From JBGSKV01 sp041740975 (GTDB taxonomy: Bacteria > Bdellovibrionota_B > Oligoflexia > Oligoflexales > JALZUQ01): DNA of 53,236 nt. This document shows, in pieces, positions 22,877 to 32,767 of the stretch; position 1 is the stretch's first letter, and each line of letters starts with the position of its first letter. The notes beneath the pieces are model-generated. The model saw only the letters and a list, made by a program, of their open reading frames with translations, ran no database searches and was not told the DNA's origin. The stretch lies in assembly GCA_041740975.1 (NCBI GenBank), contig JBGSKV010000114.1, positions 1-53,236 of the forward strand, written 5' to 3'. The position numbers and the translations under genes were made by a program.

Positions 22877-24520
22877 CTAGCTTACGCGTTGACGCGGAAT
22901 ACTGTGTTTATCTTTATCTAAAACAAAATCAATGCGTCCAATCAGTTCTTCGGGTAGCATTTCGTACCAACTGGACATCCCAATAGTGACATTAGGCTGT
23001 TTTTTAAGCGTTTCAGCGAGTTCAAGTCCGTTCATTTGGCTATTCTTGAAGTGAAAGTCCGTTATGATGAGACTGTTTTCTAAATCAGAAGCCACTACTG
23101 TATCAAGAAGTTCCTCGGGTGAAGCGAAAGACTTAAAAAAGAGAGTCGGATTTTTATCGATCCAATTTTGACGGGCGAAGGCGCTATCCTCAACCAAAAA
23201 AATATGTTTCCAGGGATATCGGCGACGCTCATTAATAATGATTATCGGTTCGTTCGGCGCGAGCTGCAGTGATTTTACAGAGGGAAGCATGACTTTGAAC
23301 TCGGTGCCGGAGCTGACGCTTGACGTTACTTGGATTTGCCCGGTGTGGGATTCGATAACATCTTTGACTAACGCTAGACCAACACCGGACCCGTTTTCGC
23401 GCTTGGAGAACCCGAGCGAAAATAGAGTCTGGATATGGTTTGGTTCAATATAACTTTTGTCATTGAATATACGAACAGTAACATTATGGTTGCCGTCCGG
23501 ACCGGTGTCATCTGCGGTCGAAATACGAATCAATCCATTTTCGCCATTGATTTGCAGCGCGTTGGTGATGAGATTGATGAGCATTCGAGCAAGCATAATC
23601 CGATTACCTAAAACTTGCTCTCGATGATTGAGGTTAATCTCTATGCGTTGGTCTAGTCTGGGCACAATACGCTTTGAACGGCTGACAGAACCGTTGATGA
23701 TCTCACCAATATCAATAGCTACCAAGGGGGCCGTTCTTTCCGAGTTGTGAGTTTGAATTTCGTTCTGTATAGCGGCTTCCATAAAATCAATATCGTTTAA
23801 AATATCGGATGCCTCTTTGGCAATTGATTCATAATCATTTTTTGCAGCCAAGCCGACGACGTCTTTCGATAGCTGAAGTGCGCTTCTCATATCATGGATA
23901 AACATTTTCTCAGAGGACTTAAGCTGGCGAAACTTCATGATAAGCTGCTGGCGTTGTTCCATAAAAGCAAGGCGATTGATGCTGGAGGTTATGATTACGA
24001 GGCCCGTGAATCCTGCGATGATTATCGTTGAATGTGTGAAGTCCCAGAACGCAAAGACCCCAATAGAAAAGATATACACAGCCGTCATATCTAATAGAAT
24101 CCCAGGAAAAGGCAGCATTAAAAGAAATCCGGCCGACTGAAAAGCGAGGAAAACTGTCGCGAAAAGTCTTATGTCGGAGCTATGACTTAAGTTCACGGCC
24201 GCAGCTATAGACAGAAAGCAAAAAATATTGACGAGAAAAGTGCCCATGGCAAGTTTCGCAGCATTGTTTCGGTACACCAAGCCCAGTAGCAGTAAAGACG
24301 CAAACATTGCCAAATGGGTGACGTTTATGATTTCGGTGATATCTGAGGGGGCTTGCGCCAAATGAAAAGCAAGGGGGGCAAGGCCGGCCATAATCAAAGA
24401 GGAAAAATAGTTAAAGGTGATCAAATAGCGACTGCGCTTCGAAAGGATATCCGCGCAGAAGGTTTCTTCACGGGCATCATCGAATTTGGTTTTGAAGAAA
24501 TGGTGTTTTTGAACGAACAT
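22877..24520 (-). CDS. Hybrid histidine kinase with receiver domain
   Basis: A 547-residue protein (an upstream ATG at 24667 would add 49 residues of poor quality). Six or so membrane helices cover residues 35-180. The phosphoacceptor helix has H209 (MFIHDMRSALQ). The ATPase domain has the N box (LINLITNALQ, N320), an aberrant D box (FNDKSYIEP) and a clear G box (GSGVGLALVKDVIESHTGQI). A C-terminal receiver (about 436-547) has acidic VEDSAF, D488 (IITDFHF) and a late Lys. The sensor is membrane-embedded, so the signal may be lipid- or membrane-related. No partner regulator lies nearby. Confidence 0.88.
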   Translation of the reverse strand: MFVQKHHFFKTKFDDAREETFCADILSKRSRYLITFNYFSSLIMAGLAPLAFHLAQAPSDITEIINVTHLAMFASLLLLGLVYRNNAAKLAMGTFLVNIFCFLSIAAAVNLSHSSDIRLFATVFLAFQSAGFLLMLPFPGILLDMTAVYIFSIGVFAFWDFTHSTIIIAGFTGLVIITSSINRLAFMEQRQQLIMKFRQLKSSEKMFIHDMRSALQLSKDVVGLAAKNDYESIAKEASDILNDIDFMEAAIQNEIQTHNSERTAPLVAIDIGEIINGSVSRSKRIVPRLDQRIEINLNHREQVLGNRIMLARMLINLITNALQINGENGLIRISTADDTGPDGNHNVTVRIFNDKSYIEPNHIQTLFSLGFSKRENGSGVGLALVKDVIESHTGQIQVTSSVSSGTEFKVMLPSVKSLQLAPNEPIIIINERRRYPWKHIFLVEDSAFARQNWIDKNPTLFFKSFASPEELLDTVVASDLENSLIITDFHFKNSQMNGLELAETLKKQPNVTIGMSSWYEMLPEELIGRIDFVLDKDKHSIPRQRVS

Positions 24521-24685
24521 CCCGAGTAAAATGCAAGACTTCGACCAATAATTATAGCTGTTAAAACAATGAATTGTGATGGTTTGTAGTGTAAAAAGCT
24601 TTGTCAGCGTGGATTCAATTATCGGTCTGGCTTGAGGCGATGGACGCGCGCCAGAATGATTTCGCATGTGCCCGATCTCGTCATC

Positions 24686-25069
24686 CTAGAGTGGTTTTAA
24701 CACGAACCTTCCATAAGCTACAAACGCAGACATGCCGCTTAACATCATCGTCCACATTGCCGGGTTGGTGGGAGTGACGGCGAGTCCAAAATAATTCACA
24801 TGCAACGCTGTGATCAAAAGCATCTCAATGGTGAGGGCTCCAGCTGCCATAGCCGTCAATTTCATTTTCATTTTCAGAAGACCAGGGATGATGAGGCAAA
24901 GAGCACAAACAATTTCGAAAAATGCAATGGCCATCCAAGCACTGTAGGGGAGTGCTGCTATGGATCCGATGGCCTTGGCGGCTTCTTCAAAATTCAATAG
25001 CCGCCAAGTTGCGCCGGAAATACAAAAAAAAGCGATGACAACCTGCAAAATCCACAAAAGAATATTCAT
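24686..25069 (-). CDS. DoxX-like membrane protein
   Basis: A 127-residue protein with four hydrophobic segments (WILQVVIAFFCISGATWRL, WMAIAFFEIVCALCLIIPG, LTAMAAGALTIEMLLITALH, MLSGMSAFVAYGRFV) in the DoxX/DoxX-like arrangement. Members accompany redox or detoxifying functions. It stands just upstream (in transcription) of the histidine kinase gene on the minus strand, with a gap of about 165 bases. Confidence 0.75.
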   Translation of the reverse strand: MNILLWILQVVIAFFCISGATWRLLNFEEAAKAIGSIAALPYSAWMAIAFFEIVCALCLIIPGLLKMKMKLTAMAAGALTIEMLLITALHVNYFGLAVTPTNPAMWTMMLSGMSAFVAYGRFVLKPL

Positions 25070-25150
25070 CTAGGTCTTCTCCAACATCTTAAGTTCGGGT
25101 CCAGTCGAGTGTCCCCAGAAAACAGAATATCAGAAAATCCGATAACATCA

Positions 25151-26287
25151 TTATTTCTTATTTGCGTTGTCAATAAGCGCGCGAAGTTCTTTGAGTTTGG
25201 CTTGAACCTCAGAATCTATCGGTTCAGATGGCTCCGTATAGTCTAGCTGGAAATTATTCATGATTGCGACGAGTGACTTCCGAGCCCATTTCGATTTGGG
25301 ATTAGCGCGTATGGACTGCTCAAAGTACAAGTCTTGATCGCGTATCCAAGATGTCATGGACAAATAGCCTTCGGTACAACCCAGAAGGTAGTAAATCTCT
25401 GACAAATTCTCAGGCGAGTTCTTGTTGGAGTCTAAAAGGGTATGGAAGATATGTGAAGCGCTGAGAAGGTAAGGAAGTCCCGACTCGTCACTTGGATAAT
25501 CGTTTATGACGCCCGCTTTTTTCAGCAGGGATTCGGCCGTCGCGAGGTTAAAATTGCGCGGCACGTTCATTTTTTCAATATCGGCAATGGCCATCTGCCA
25601 ATTGCGCAAAACTTCATATAGTTCGACGTTCTTTTGAAGGTCCCGAGATAGTGATCCTAAAAAGTTAGAAACACGTTTGAGGTCGAATTTTACCCGAATA
25701 GCCAGACGCATATATTCAAAGAAACTTTGGCTGTCCAGAGTGCTTGGATCACGTCTGAATTCGGCTTCATAGGCATTGAGAGCATCGTCAAAACGTCGTC
25801 CCATCACCATAAAATGCGCCAAATCAAAGCCTGTTAGCCCCAGCTTGTTTTTTTCTGAGAAATGAACCTGCAAACCTTGGCCCACACTCTCATTCTTCAG
25901 ACGAGTATGACAATTGACGCAATTTTCGGTAAGCCCGTGCAAAACGTAGCGAGCCCGTGCATAGTCCGCAGATTTATAAAGGGCGTTCAGTTCCTCAATA
26001 TCATAAGCGAGGTTCAGGGCAGCAATTTTGTTACTTTCATTGCTAGTCGATGCGACGTGTTTTGAGAGTATGCCGACATTTTCATTTAAGATTGTTAATT
26101 GCTTTTTTATAGTCCCGACATTTTTGGGATTGCTAAAATCTTCAAGCTTTACACTCAGCGGAAGCAGTGTGTTCACAGACGCAAAAACACTATGCATGAT
26201 TTTGCGAGTGTCACTGTTTTGTATGGATGATCCTAGAAGAACCAATGGTGCTAAGCTTAACAAAATAATTTTTTGAAAATTCTTCAT
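25151..26287 (-). CDS. Exported single-heme cytochrome-like protein with helical repeats
   Basis: A 378-residue protein with an N-terminal signal (IILLSLAPLVLLGSS). A helical domain of about 130 residues ends in one CxxCH heme site (ENCVNCHTRL), similar in layout to cytochrome c' bundles. A C-terminal part (about 150-370) has TPR-like helices (FDDALNAYEAEFRRDP, FFEYMRLAIRV). A periplasmic electron-transfer or sensing protein is likely. TGAGG lies 7 bases before the ATG, immediately after the T run of the upstream gene's terminator. Confidence 0.8.
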   Translation of the reverse strand: MKNFQKIILLSLAPLVLLGSSIQNSDTRKIMHSVFASVNTLLPLSVKLEDFSNPKNVGTIKKQLTILNENVGILSKHVASTSNESNKIAALNLAYDIEELNALYKSADYARARYVLHGLTENCVNCHTRLKNESVGQGLQVHFSEKNKLGLTGFDLAHFMVMGRRFDDALNAYEAEFRRDPSTLDSQSFFEYMRLAIRVKFDLKRVSNFLGSLSRDLQKNVELYEVLRNWQMAIADIEKMNVPRNFNLATAESLLKKAGVINDYPSDESGLPYLLSASHIFHTLLDSNKNSPENLSEIYYLLGCTEGYLSMTSWIRDQDLYFEQSIRANPKSKWARKSLVAIMNNFQLDYTEPSEPIDSEVQAKLKELRALIDNANKK

Positions 26288-26296
26288 ACTAACCTC

Positions 26297-26328
26297 AAAA
26301 AAGGGGGCAGCGCCGTGAAGCGCTGCCC
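26297..26328 (-). terminator. Rho-independent terminator abutting the cytochrome gene start
   Basis: On the minus strand a perfect 9-bp stem (GGGCAGCGC at 26305-26313 pairing with GCGCTGCCC at 26320-26328) is followed by TTTTTT. It ends the gene at 26336-27115. The T run is followed directly by the ribosome binding site and ATG (26285-26287) of the next gene. Confidence 0.9.
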
Positions 26329-26335
26329 TGGAGTT

Positions 26336-27115
26336 CTAGTGCAATGGGACGTAGCGGTTTACAGAGTGGCCGTTGATTGAGCGAGCATGAATAAGAAGGT
26401 CTTTATCAGAGCTGAAGTCTTGATAAAGACGCTTAGCAAAGTACCGACCATTGTTAAGTTCGTCGGGGCTGCATTCGTTCGTATCGACTTCTTTCATGAT
26501 GGGAAGGACAGTCAACACGTCATCGCTGTCAAACAGAGTTTCCACTCTATCTAGTCCCAAGCACTTGCCTTCCATAGGTGGAAAACGGCCTTGAATCTCA
26601 AAGTTCAAAGAGGCCTTTTTATCCTTTAGAAGATGGATGCTATCTACTTGTGCGTAAAGAAAGTTGTCAGTTGTTGTCGCATCTGCGGGTTTTACATTAA
26701 GAGTCTTGGTAAGGAATTCATCACTGGGTTTCTTAACCTGAAGAGTATAAGCGCCGGCCTTTAGATTGCCGAGTTTTACGGTCTCGACAAAAGTAGAAGT
26801 TACGGGCAAACAAATCTCATTTTCTTTTACGAAGCTGATGACGTACAAATGATATGTTTTGCTTTCGGCGTCGTACTTGGACTCTGCACTACTTACTGTC
26901 CAACAAGAATTTGGTAAGCTTCCTTTGACTACCACTTCACTGAGGTCGTTGTCGTCAAAACCGCCAGGCACAAACAGTTCTTCAATGGGCACATTAGAAA
27001 AACTCGTGATCTTGTCCTTCGTAGGTGGTCCGGGTAGAACCGGATCAGTTTGTTGACCGAGAGCCGATGTGGCTGTGATAAGCGTCGCGAACAAAGCAGT
27101 CCTTGCTAAAATCAT
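26336..27115 (-). CDS. Exported protein (hypothetical)
   Basis: A 259-residue protein with a signal peptide (ALFATLITATSALG-QQ). The mature part is beta-rich (SYLYVISFVKENEICLPV-like strands, AGAYTLQVKKP), with cysteines in CWTV, ICLP, KCLG and ECSP. GAGGAG precedes the ATG. No family recognised. It shares the strand with the cytochrome gene but a terminator separates them. Confidence 0.75.
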   Translation of the reverse strand: MILARTALFATLITATSALGQQTDPVLPGPPTKDKITSFSNVPIEELFVPGGFDDNDLSEVVVKGSLPNSCWTVSSAESKYDAESKTYHLYVISFVKENEICLPVTSTFVETVKLGNLKAGAYTLQVKKPSDEFLTKTLNVKPADATTTDNFLYAQVDSIHLLKDKKASLNFEIQGRFPPMEGKCLGLDRVETLFDSDDVLTVLPIMKEVDTNECSPDELNNGRYFAKRLYQDFSSDKDLLIHARSINGHSVNRYVPLH

Positions 27116-27179
27116 CTCAATTTCTCCTCTAAAAGTTTAGTAACCTCATAAAACACCTATTGAATTTTCTAACCTACAC

Positions 27180-28142
27180 TCACTTATAAGGTACGATAAA
27201 GACCGGGCAGTCAGCTGCCATCATAGACTCGAATGCTACTTTGCCGAATGCATTGCCGTGATAGGACTGATGTTGCCCGTAAATTTCAATGTCCGGGTTC
27301 GTTTTTTTGCGGACTGTATCTATCTCCTCACCAGGATGACCTTGTAGCAAGTAGGGTTTGTACTTAGTGCCACTCAGTTCAAGTTCGTGACCCCATCTAT
27401 CAAACCGTTTCGCCATGGTTTCTGTCAAATCTTCTAATAATTTGTCATGAAGAGATTGGACTGTCGGATAATTTTCACCACTGTTTTGAGTTCCAGCCAT
27501 GGCAAGCTGGACGCTACGCTCAAGGACAAGAGGCGTAATGGGCGTAACATGGGCGTGGGCTAGTTCGCTTTGTTTGAACCGACTGACAAACCAAGCCGTA
27601 AAACTTGCGGCTTCCATTGTGTGATCTTCTAGGTCGTCGGCGAAAAGCACCCGCAAATTTTTTGCAGGATAAGAAAAAGGGGTTTCGCTAGGTACGACTG
27701 CGACAGGTCCCTGGCATTGGGCTAAAACTTTATAAACCGTTGCGACTTTTCTCAGGAAGCCATATTTGGACTGCTGCGCAGTCATCACAGTAAAAGAAGA
27801 CGAAGCCGACTCGGCCGAAATCCACTTTGCAGGTTCGCCATAGTAAGCCTGAGTGTTCACTTCAACATCACTGTAGAGCGAATTGTTAGTGAAAGACTGG
27901 ATCGTTTTTTGAATCTGAGCTTTAGCGGTTTCAAGTTCTTTCGTAACATTGGGAACGATTGAGCGCAAAGAAGGAATCATTGGAATAAATTCCCAATTAG
28001 GCACAATATGAATGACACGCAATGGGCGTTTCAAGGAGCTGGCAAGCCAAAAAGCAAATTCCGTTGCTCTGGTTTCGTCTTTTGATTTTTCTAGCGCAAG
28101 GGGCAACAGAACTGGATTTGCGTTCGAATATTTGTTTAGCAT
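27180..28142 (-). CDS. Tandem universal stress protein
   Basis: A 320-residue protein with two UspA domains. The first has VLLPLALEKSKDETRATEFA and LKRPLRVIHIVP; the second has NLRVLFADDLEDHTMEAASF, AHAHVTPI and a closing GNAFGKVAFESMMAADCPVF, near the GxxG-(S)-type nucleotide loop seen in ATP-binding Usps. The start at ATG 28142 has GGAG 8 bases upstream; a GTG at 28151 overlaps that site. Cytoplasmic, probably a stress or energy-state protein. Adjacent cytochrome genes hint at respiration-related control, which is only suggestive. Confidence 0.88.
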   Translation of the reverse strand: MLNKYSNANPVLLPLALEKSKDETRATEFAFWLASSLKRPLRVIHIVPNWEFIPMIPSLRSIVPNVTKELETAKAQIQKTIQSFTNNSLYSDVEVNTQAYYGEPAKWISAESASSSFTVMTAQQSKYGFLRKVATVYKVLAQCQGPVAVVPSETPFSYPAKNLRVLFADDLEDHTMEAASFTAWFVSRFKQSELAHAHVTPITPLVLERSVQLAMAGTQNSGENYPTVQSLHDKLLEDLTETMAKRFDRWGHELELSGTKYKPYLLQGHPGEEIDTVRKKTNPDIEIYGQHQSYHGNAFGKVAFESMMAADCPVFIVPYK

Positions 28143-28335
28143 CGTACTCACTCCGTGGTTTTGGTCTTCGATTCCTGCTTTTACTTCTGAGTTTGCAATC
28201 TCTTTGCCACAATAAGACTCCTGTAATATCAGGATGATACGCTACTCAACTCAACATTTGCCAATCGTCTTGAGCTGAATCACGCAATAGTGTGGTTTAT
28301 ACCGCATACTCAACATTATCTTCCCTAAAACCTAA

Positions 28336-28626
28336 TTAAGCCTGGTCAGCAAAATAAGGTATGCGACAGCATACAATAGATTCGCCAATAAGTTTTGCAA
28401 TTTCTTCCGGCCTATCATGCAATGAACAAAGGGTTTTGGAGTCAGGAAAGTTAAAACCGGAAGCTTCTACTTTTTGCCTCAGCTTTTCAATGGCATCAAG
28501 CGCCTTCGTGCTAGTGCCCATGTGTTCATCCTTAGACAAAATTTCCATAGCTGTTTTCAAAACACCACAAGCAAAGTTTTGATCGCAGAACTGACAAGCG
28601 TTATGTTCATTTTTTTGCACGCTCAT
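28336..28626 (-). CDS. Small cysteine-containing protein (hypothetical)
   Basis: A 96-residue protein without a signal peptide. It has CQFCDQNFACGVLKTAM near the start, a single Cys in the middle and IVCCRIPYF near the end. The CxxC pairs may bind a metal or cluster. GGAGG is 4 bases before the ATG. It precedes (in transcription) the universal stress protein gene by about 190 bases on the same strand. Confidence 0.65.
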   Translation of the reverse strand: MSVQKNEHNACQFCDQNFACGVLKTAMEILSKDEHMGTSTKALDAIEKLRQKVEASGFNFPDSKTLCSLHDRPEEIAKLIGESIVCCRIPYFADQA

Positions 28627-28812
28627 GGGACCTCCGTTGTTCTATCTTTAGACTATAGAATGCAATGTCAGTGCCATGATGAGATCAACCTTGTTGAGCA
28701 AGACAGAAATCAGTTCGCGATTATAGCGCAGTTTAGAGTGAAAAGACGCAGAAGTGTAGAATAGAATATGATGGAAGGTTCAGTGATTTGATAGAAAAAG
28801 TGGTACGGCAAC

Positions 28813-31527
28813 TCAATTTTTGTGACACGGAGTCGTAGTCTTTAAAATATTTGACGTTCCATCCGAGAACATTTGTCCGATTGCCATAATCTGGCTCCCA
28901 TTCTCTTTAGAGCAAGTATCCATAACCGCTACGTCACGAAGTGTTCCCATACACGTACTTGCCAAAGTGCTCTTCAGTTTTTGCAAACTGTCGTTATAGG
29001 TTGTTTCGCCCTTTGCAGTATTACCGCTACAATCCTTGGCGTTCTTATTGGATGCATAGAGAACAAATCGATTTGCCAGCTGCCGTTCATCGGAATCACG
29101 TGAAAGATTCAAATTTAGTGTCTGCAATGAGTTTTGGTAGGTGTCAATAAACACCAAGACATTGTCAGAACGTAAGCTCGCATTCGTAAAATGTTCGCCC
29201 TCAACGGAAGTCAAGTCGTGGGGTGTGCCACTGATATTGAATGAACAGTGGGCCGGAAAACAAGGTAGACGTTTTGCGCGAACTGCTAATTTTACTTCGT
29301 ATCCGCCCTTTGATTTTGGTTTTGCAATAAAAATATCGCCCGCCTTACCTTCGACGATGACGATTTGGCCGTCTTTACCTACTGAAATGGACTCGACCTC
29401 ACATAAGTGCATGAGCTTACCCGTACTAGGGACTGTATATGGTTCGCGGAAGCTAAATAGCGTTTCAATGCTACCGTTTGCTTTGATGACTTTGAACTTG
29501 GTAGGTGTTTGGCAATAAACAGAATCTTCGTATGACATCAAGACATCCGTGAAGATGACATCCGTGTCATTCAGAGCTCCAATATTTTCGGCAACGCCTT
29601 CTATATGGCCATTTGATTCGCCAGTTTCTGTATTCTTATGCGCAAGAACTTCCGGTTTTTGATTAGGTCGAACTCGCACAATCTTATTGTTAAGTGAATC
29701 GCGTGGAATAAAAAACAAAATGTCATTTTCCAAAGTGACAAATGAAGACACACCCCATTCTTCGATACCCATATACTGATCTGACCACGAATCCGCAAGA
29801 TCTGGGAAGGAAGAAGGTTTGAACTGAGCTTTGACCATGGAATCTTTATCGTGAACCCTCAGAATATGCCTCGAACGCTGATCATAAAACTGCAGATTGC
29901 CATTCGCTGAAAAGCTTAAACTTGAAGGTGATACGATCAAATGCGAAGGAGGCATTTCCTTAAACACATCGGAGCTAACATACGTAACAACAGGTTGTTC
30001 GTTGGCTTTGACTTTGCCAAAGACGTAGTAGAATTTTGCATTGTGCCACTTCACTTCTGCGATATAAATTTCGTCTTGAAACTTAATCAATGGAATTTGA
30101 GGCATGGTATAGGAAAACTGATAAGTTGGGTGATTAGGGGGGGTCAACTTCGTTATCTCTGGGGCGATCTCACTTGGTACCTTAACCACGCTTTCAACGC
30201 CTGTTATCGTATCAAAAGCCAAAAGTTTTTGTGTACTGTTTGGCGTGAAGTAGTAATACTGTCCTGCTTTTTTGATGTCACTAAAACTATGCAAGTTAAA
30301 GGTTTTTTCACCAGTGACGACCTTCTCGCTCCATGTTTTCTTGTTCAAATCAAAGAGGTATGTTTGACCATTGAATGTGGTACCATTAACTGTGAAATCA
30401 GTATCCAAATGTATGAAGATAGATTCGTCGTCATGAGCGATGACATGGAATGAAATGTATTCGATCCCTGGCCATTTTTGGGCTATTTCAGCAGGCGAGC
30501 CAAAAAGTTGTTCAACCGACTTCGTTTCCAGGTTCAGCGCGAATATTCCGGCTCTCTGATAGTTGCCAGCCGAAAAGTAGTAAAATTTTCCTAATACGAC
30601 GCCAGCCTTGGAAATCTGAAAATCAGTTGGCAAAAGTGGAGCTAGATCAATAATGACAGGTGGACTCTCAAAACCAAGTTCAATTAGTTTTTGCTCGCTT
30701 TGGGCGAACACCTTGTCTTCGGAACAAGCCAAATAGGGTTCCTTGAACTTTATTCTTAAACGATGGGTTGGATCTTCTTGCAGTTCTTTGAGTTGGCCCG
30801 CGTAGTGATAGCTACGATTACTGTTCAAATCTAGAAAGTAGATGTTGGTGCCTTTGCTGTAGAAAATTCCGGATTTGTGAGCGCAGTAACTTTGCGCACT
30901 GCCTCGGCCGAAGTCTTCCGGGCGAAACGATTCACGCTGAAGTCCTAAAGCAATAGAGTTTTGTTCTTTGAGTTCTTCAGGAGTTGAAAAGACGCCCAGT
31001 CCGAAGGCTGGCGTAAACCCGACACCCACTTCAACGGAGTAAGGCAACAAGACATCGTCCGACTCGGACTTTGTTTTCTTTTGCAGACTAAACTTCGCTT
31101 CAAACTTTAGACGAACAACATTTGCCGTGACTAAACACTGTAATGTAAATCGTCCGGCGCCTTCACTGCATGATAACGAGTCGTAAGTACCTTGTTGAAC
31201 CACTGGCGCTAACCATGCAATACTGAGACCTTTTTCGATTTTGTCGGCAAACTCTTCAGACCCTGCGGCGTTGATGGCAACAGTATAGCAATTCACTTCA
31301 TATTGTTTTTGACTCAGGTCCTTGATCTTGTATGCGCAACGAACTCGACTATTGTGATAGGTGAGTTGTGCGCCTGTTACGGGAACGGGTAACTGTACAA
31401 CATCTTCACCGTCACTGCGTTCATTCAAACTGGAGAGATCCGTACAACCAAAAATGAAAAAACCAAGTATCCCAAGGTAAAATGGGAACCATTTTATTGA
31501 ACTGTTTTTTGAAGCAGCCATTGTCAT
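28813..31527 (-). CDS. Large lipoprotein, probable beta-propeller (hypothetical)
   Basis: A 904-residue protein. The lipoprotein signal ends FFIFGC. The mature protein has many short beta-rich repeats of the kind ...IYFLDLNSNRSYHYAG, GIFALNLETKSVEQLFG, TYLFDLNKKTWSEKV, that is, values and labels in a propeller or Kelch/NHL-like series; the later part has SVGKDGQIVIVEGKAGDIFI. No single Pfam family is certain. Outer-membrane or surface anchored. It is a single-gene unit on the minus strand. Confidence 0.8.
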   Translation of the reverse strand: MTMAASKNSSIKWFPFYLGILGFFIFGCTDLSSLNERSDGEDVVQLPVPVTGAQLTYHNSRVRCAYKIKDLSQKQYEVNCYTVAINAAGSEEFADKIEKGLSIAWLAPVVQQGTYDSLSCSEGAGRFTLQCLVTANVVRLKFEAKFSLQKKTKSESDDVLLPYSVEVGVGFTPAFGLGVFSTPEELKEQNSIALGLQRESFRPEDFGRGSAQSYCAHKSGIFYSKGTNIYFLDLNSNRSYHYAGQLKELQEDPTHRLRIKFKEPYLACSEDKVFAQSEQKLIELGFESPPVIIDLAPLLPTDFQISKAGVVLGKFYYFSAGNYQRAGIFALNLETKSVEQLFGSPAEIAQKWPGIEYISFHVIAHDDESIFIHLDTDFTVNGTTFNGQTYLFDLNKKTWSEKVVTGEKTFNLHSFSDIKKAGQYYYFTPNSTQKLLAFDTITGVESVVKVPSEIAPEITKLTPPNHPTYQFSYTMPQIPLIKFQDEIYIAEVKWHNAKFYYVFGKVKANEQPVVTYVSSDVFKEMPPSHLIVSPSSLSFSANGNLQFYDQRSRHILRVHDKDSMVKAQFKPSSFPDLADSWSDQYMGIEEWGVSSFVTLENDILFFIPRDSLNNKIVRVRPNQKPEVLAHKNTETGESNGHIEGVAENIGALNDTDVIFTDVLMSYEDSVYCQTPTKFKVIKANGSIETLFSFREPYTVPSTGKLMHLCEVESISVGKDGQIVIVEGKAGDIFIAKPKSKGGYEVKLAVRAKRLPCFPAHCSFNISGTPHDLTSVEGEHFTNASLRSDNVLVFIDTYQNSLQTLNLNLSRDSDERQLANRFVLYASNKNAKDCSGNTAKGETTYNDSLQKLKSTLASTCMGTLRDVAVMDTCSKENGSQIMAIGQMFSDGTSNILKTTTPCHKN

Positions 31528-31764
31528 ATTGTAAAAACCCCATGAGCTAAGACTTCCATCGGACGAAGGGAGTGCGGCCCTTTAGGGCAATATTAAGACG
31601 TCTTTTTTTTGTATTGATATCAGTGAGATACATCATGAACTTGGGCTATTAAGGTTTAACACTGATGTGGTATGAGAGCGATTTGGGGAAGCCGTCTTAA
31701 CTGAAAATACGAACAACAGCGCCAACTTAAGAAATGAGACTCGGACCGGAGGCTACCAATATAC

Positions 31765-32418
31765 TTAGTCCGCGAAACAGTTTACAAGCGCATCTGAAGT
31801 ACGTGGATCGACGACTGGTACCGCCGAAAAATCTTCGTACATGTACCAATGATCGTGAAAGTAGAGTGAGTAGTTGTTTGGTTTTTTGCAATAACGAGTC
31901 GGAGGTCGGCTTCCGAAAAAGTTCGAATCAACGCCTTCTTGCCAAGTGAGAGAAGTGTGCGATGACAACATGCTAAGAGTAAAACAAGTGGCGCGATTTG
32001 TAGGACCACCGCTTTTGCAGCTTCCCGGGCTCAATTGATAAAAATATCTGAGATTCTCACAATCATTCATCTGAAGACCCATATCGTCTTGTGGTAGAAG
32101 GGGAAATGCACCATTGCAAAAGCTGAGTGTCTTTCCGCCATCATCAAGTACTGGAGATAGTTCAGTGAATACACCCCAAGTGCCGCCTGGATAATACGAA
32201 GTTTCGGCATGGAATCCATGTGCTGCTGTGGCAATGATGCGGCCATTGTATTGCATTTCGGCCCTAGCAGCCTTGATCTTGAGTGTGATGATATTGGGTA
32301 AAGCCATTGACACAACTAACATAATAATCGAAATGGCAACCGACAACTCGATTAGTGAGAAGGCGGACTCTTTCCGCAAACCACCTATGTGAAAAAAACT
32401 TTTCAAGGTTAGCTCCAT
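31765..32418 (-). CDS. Type IV pilin-like protein (prepilin)
   Basis: A 217-residue protein with the prepilin N-terminus: a short basic leader, then FSLIELSVAISIIMLVVSMA with the conserved Glu at +5. The residue before the cut is Ala (ESA-FSLIE) in place of the usual Gly. A helical linker and a C-terminal domain with several cysteines follow (FCNGAF, DCENLRYFYQLSPGSC, ATCFTL, YCKKP, ALVNC). It resembles the protein at 33108, with the same DDxxxxxC/RYYY-like segment, so the two are paralogous pseudopilins or minor pilins. No pilus assembly genes are nearby. Confidence 0.85.
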   Translation of the reverse strand: MELTLKSFFHIGGLRKESAFSLIELSVAISIIMLVVSMALPNIITLKIKAARAEMQYNGRIIATAAHGFHAETSYYPGGTWGVFTELSPVLDDGGKTLSFCNGAFPLLPQDDMGLQMNDCENLRYFYQLSPGSCKSGGPTNRATCFTLSMLSSHTSLTWQEGVDSNFFGSRPPTRYCKKPNNYSLYFHDHWYMYEDFSAVPVVDPRTSDALVNCFAD

Positions 32419-32767
32419 ATGACCTTTCTTAGGCCCATCTCTATCCTATAAGTAAAGGATCGCTTACTTTTCAAAAAAATGTAGTAATTTAAAAAAAGAC
32501 TTGCAAATCAAATGCTTAGATTGGGGCGAGACGTACTCCTCCAACTCCTGTTGATCCGGCATTGTCATCTGCGCGGTGAAATCAGACTGACCAAACTGAT
32601 GAGAAATAATTGCTTCATATCTAAATCATATTATGAAGCCAATTCACTTCCAATTGGGGATAGGTAAGGGTTTGGCTCGTGACATCTATTCGTTCATTGG
32701 CCATTCTGATAAAATGGAAAAAGAAATAATAGATGAGCTGAAAAAAAAGAGACGGGGAAGCATCTAT
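32419..32767. other. Intergenic region between a pilin gene and a CX3C gene
   Basis: No convincing gene. AAGTAA and TTACTT (32450-32469, 8-base spacer) form an inverted repeat about 30 bases upstream of the pilin start and could be an operator. The plus-strand frame of the CX3C protein is open back to 32633, but that extension lacks a signal peptide and is unlikely to be translated. Confidence 0.4.

Noticed and set aside
32633..32767. Extended N-terminus for the CX3C protein
   Set aside because: The internal ATG at 32768 begins a clear signal peptide with a ribosome binding site; the extension would bury it.
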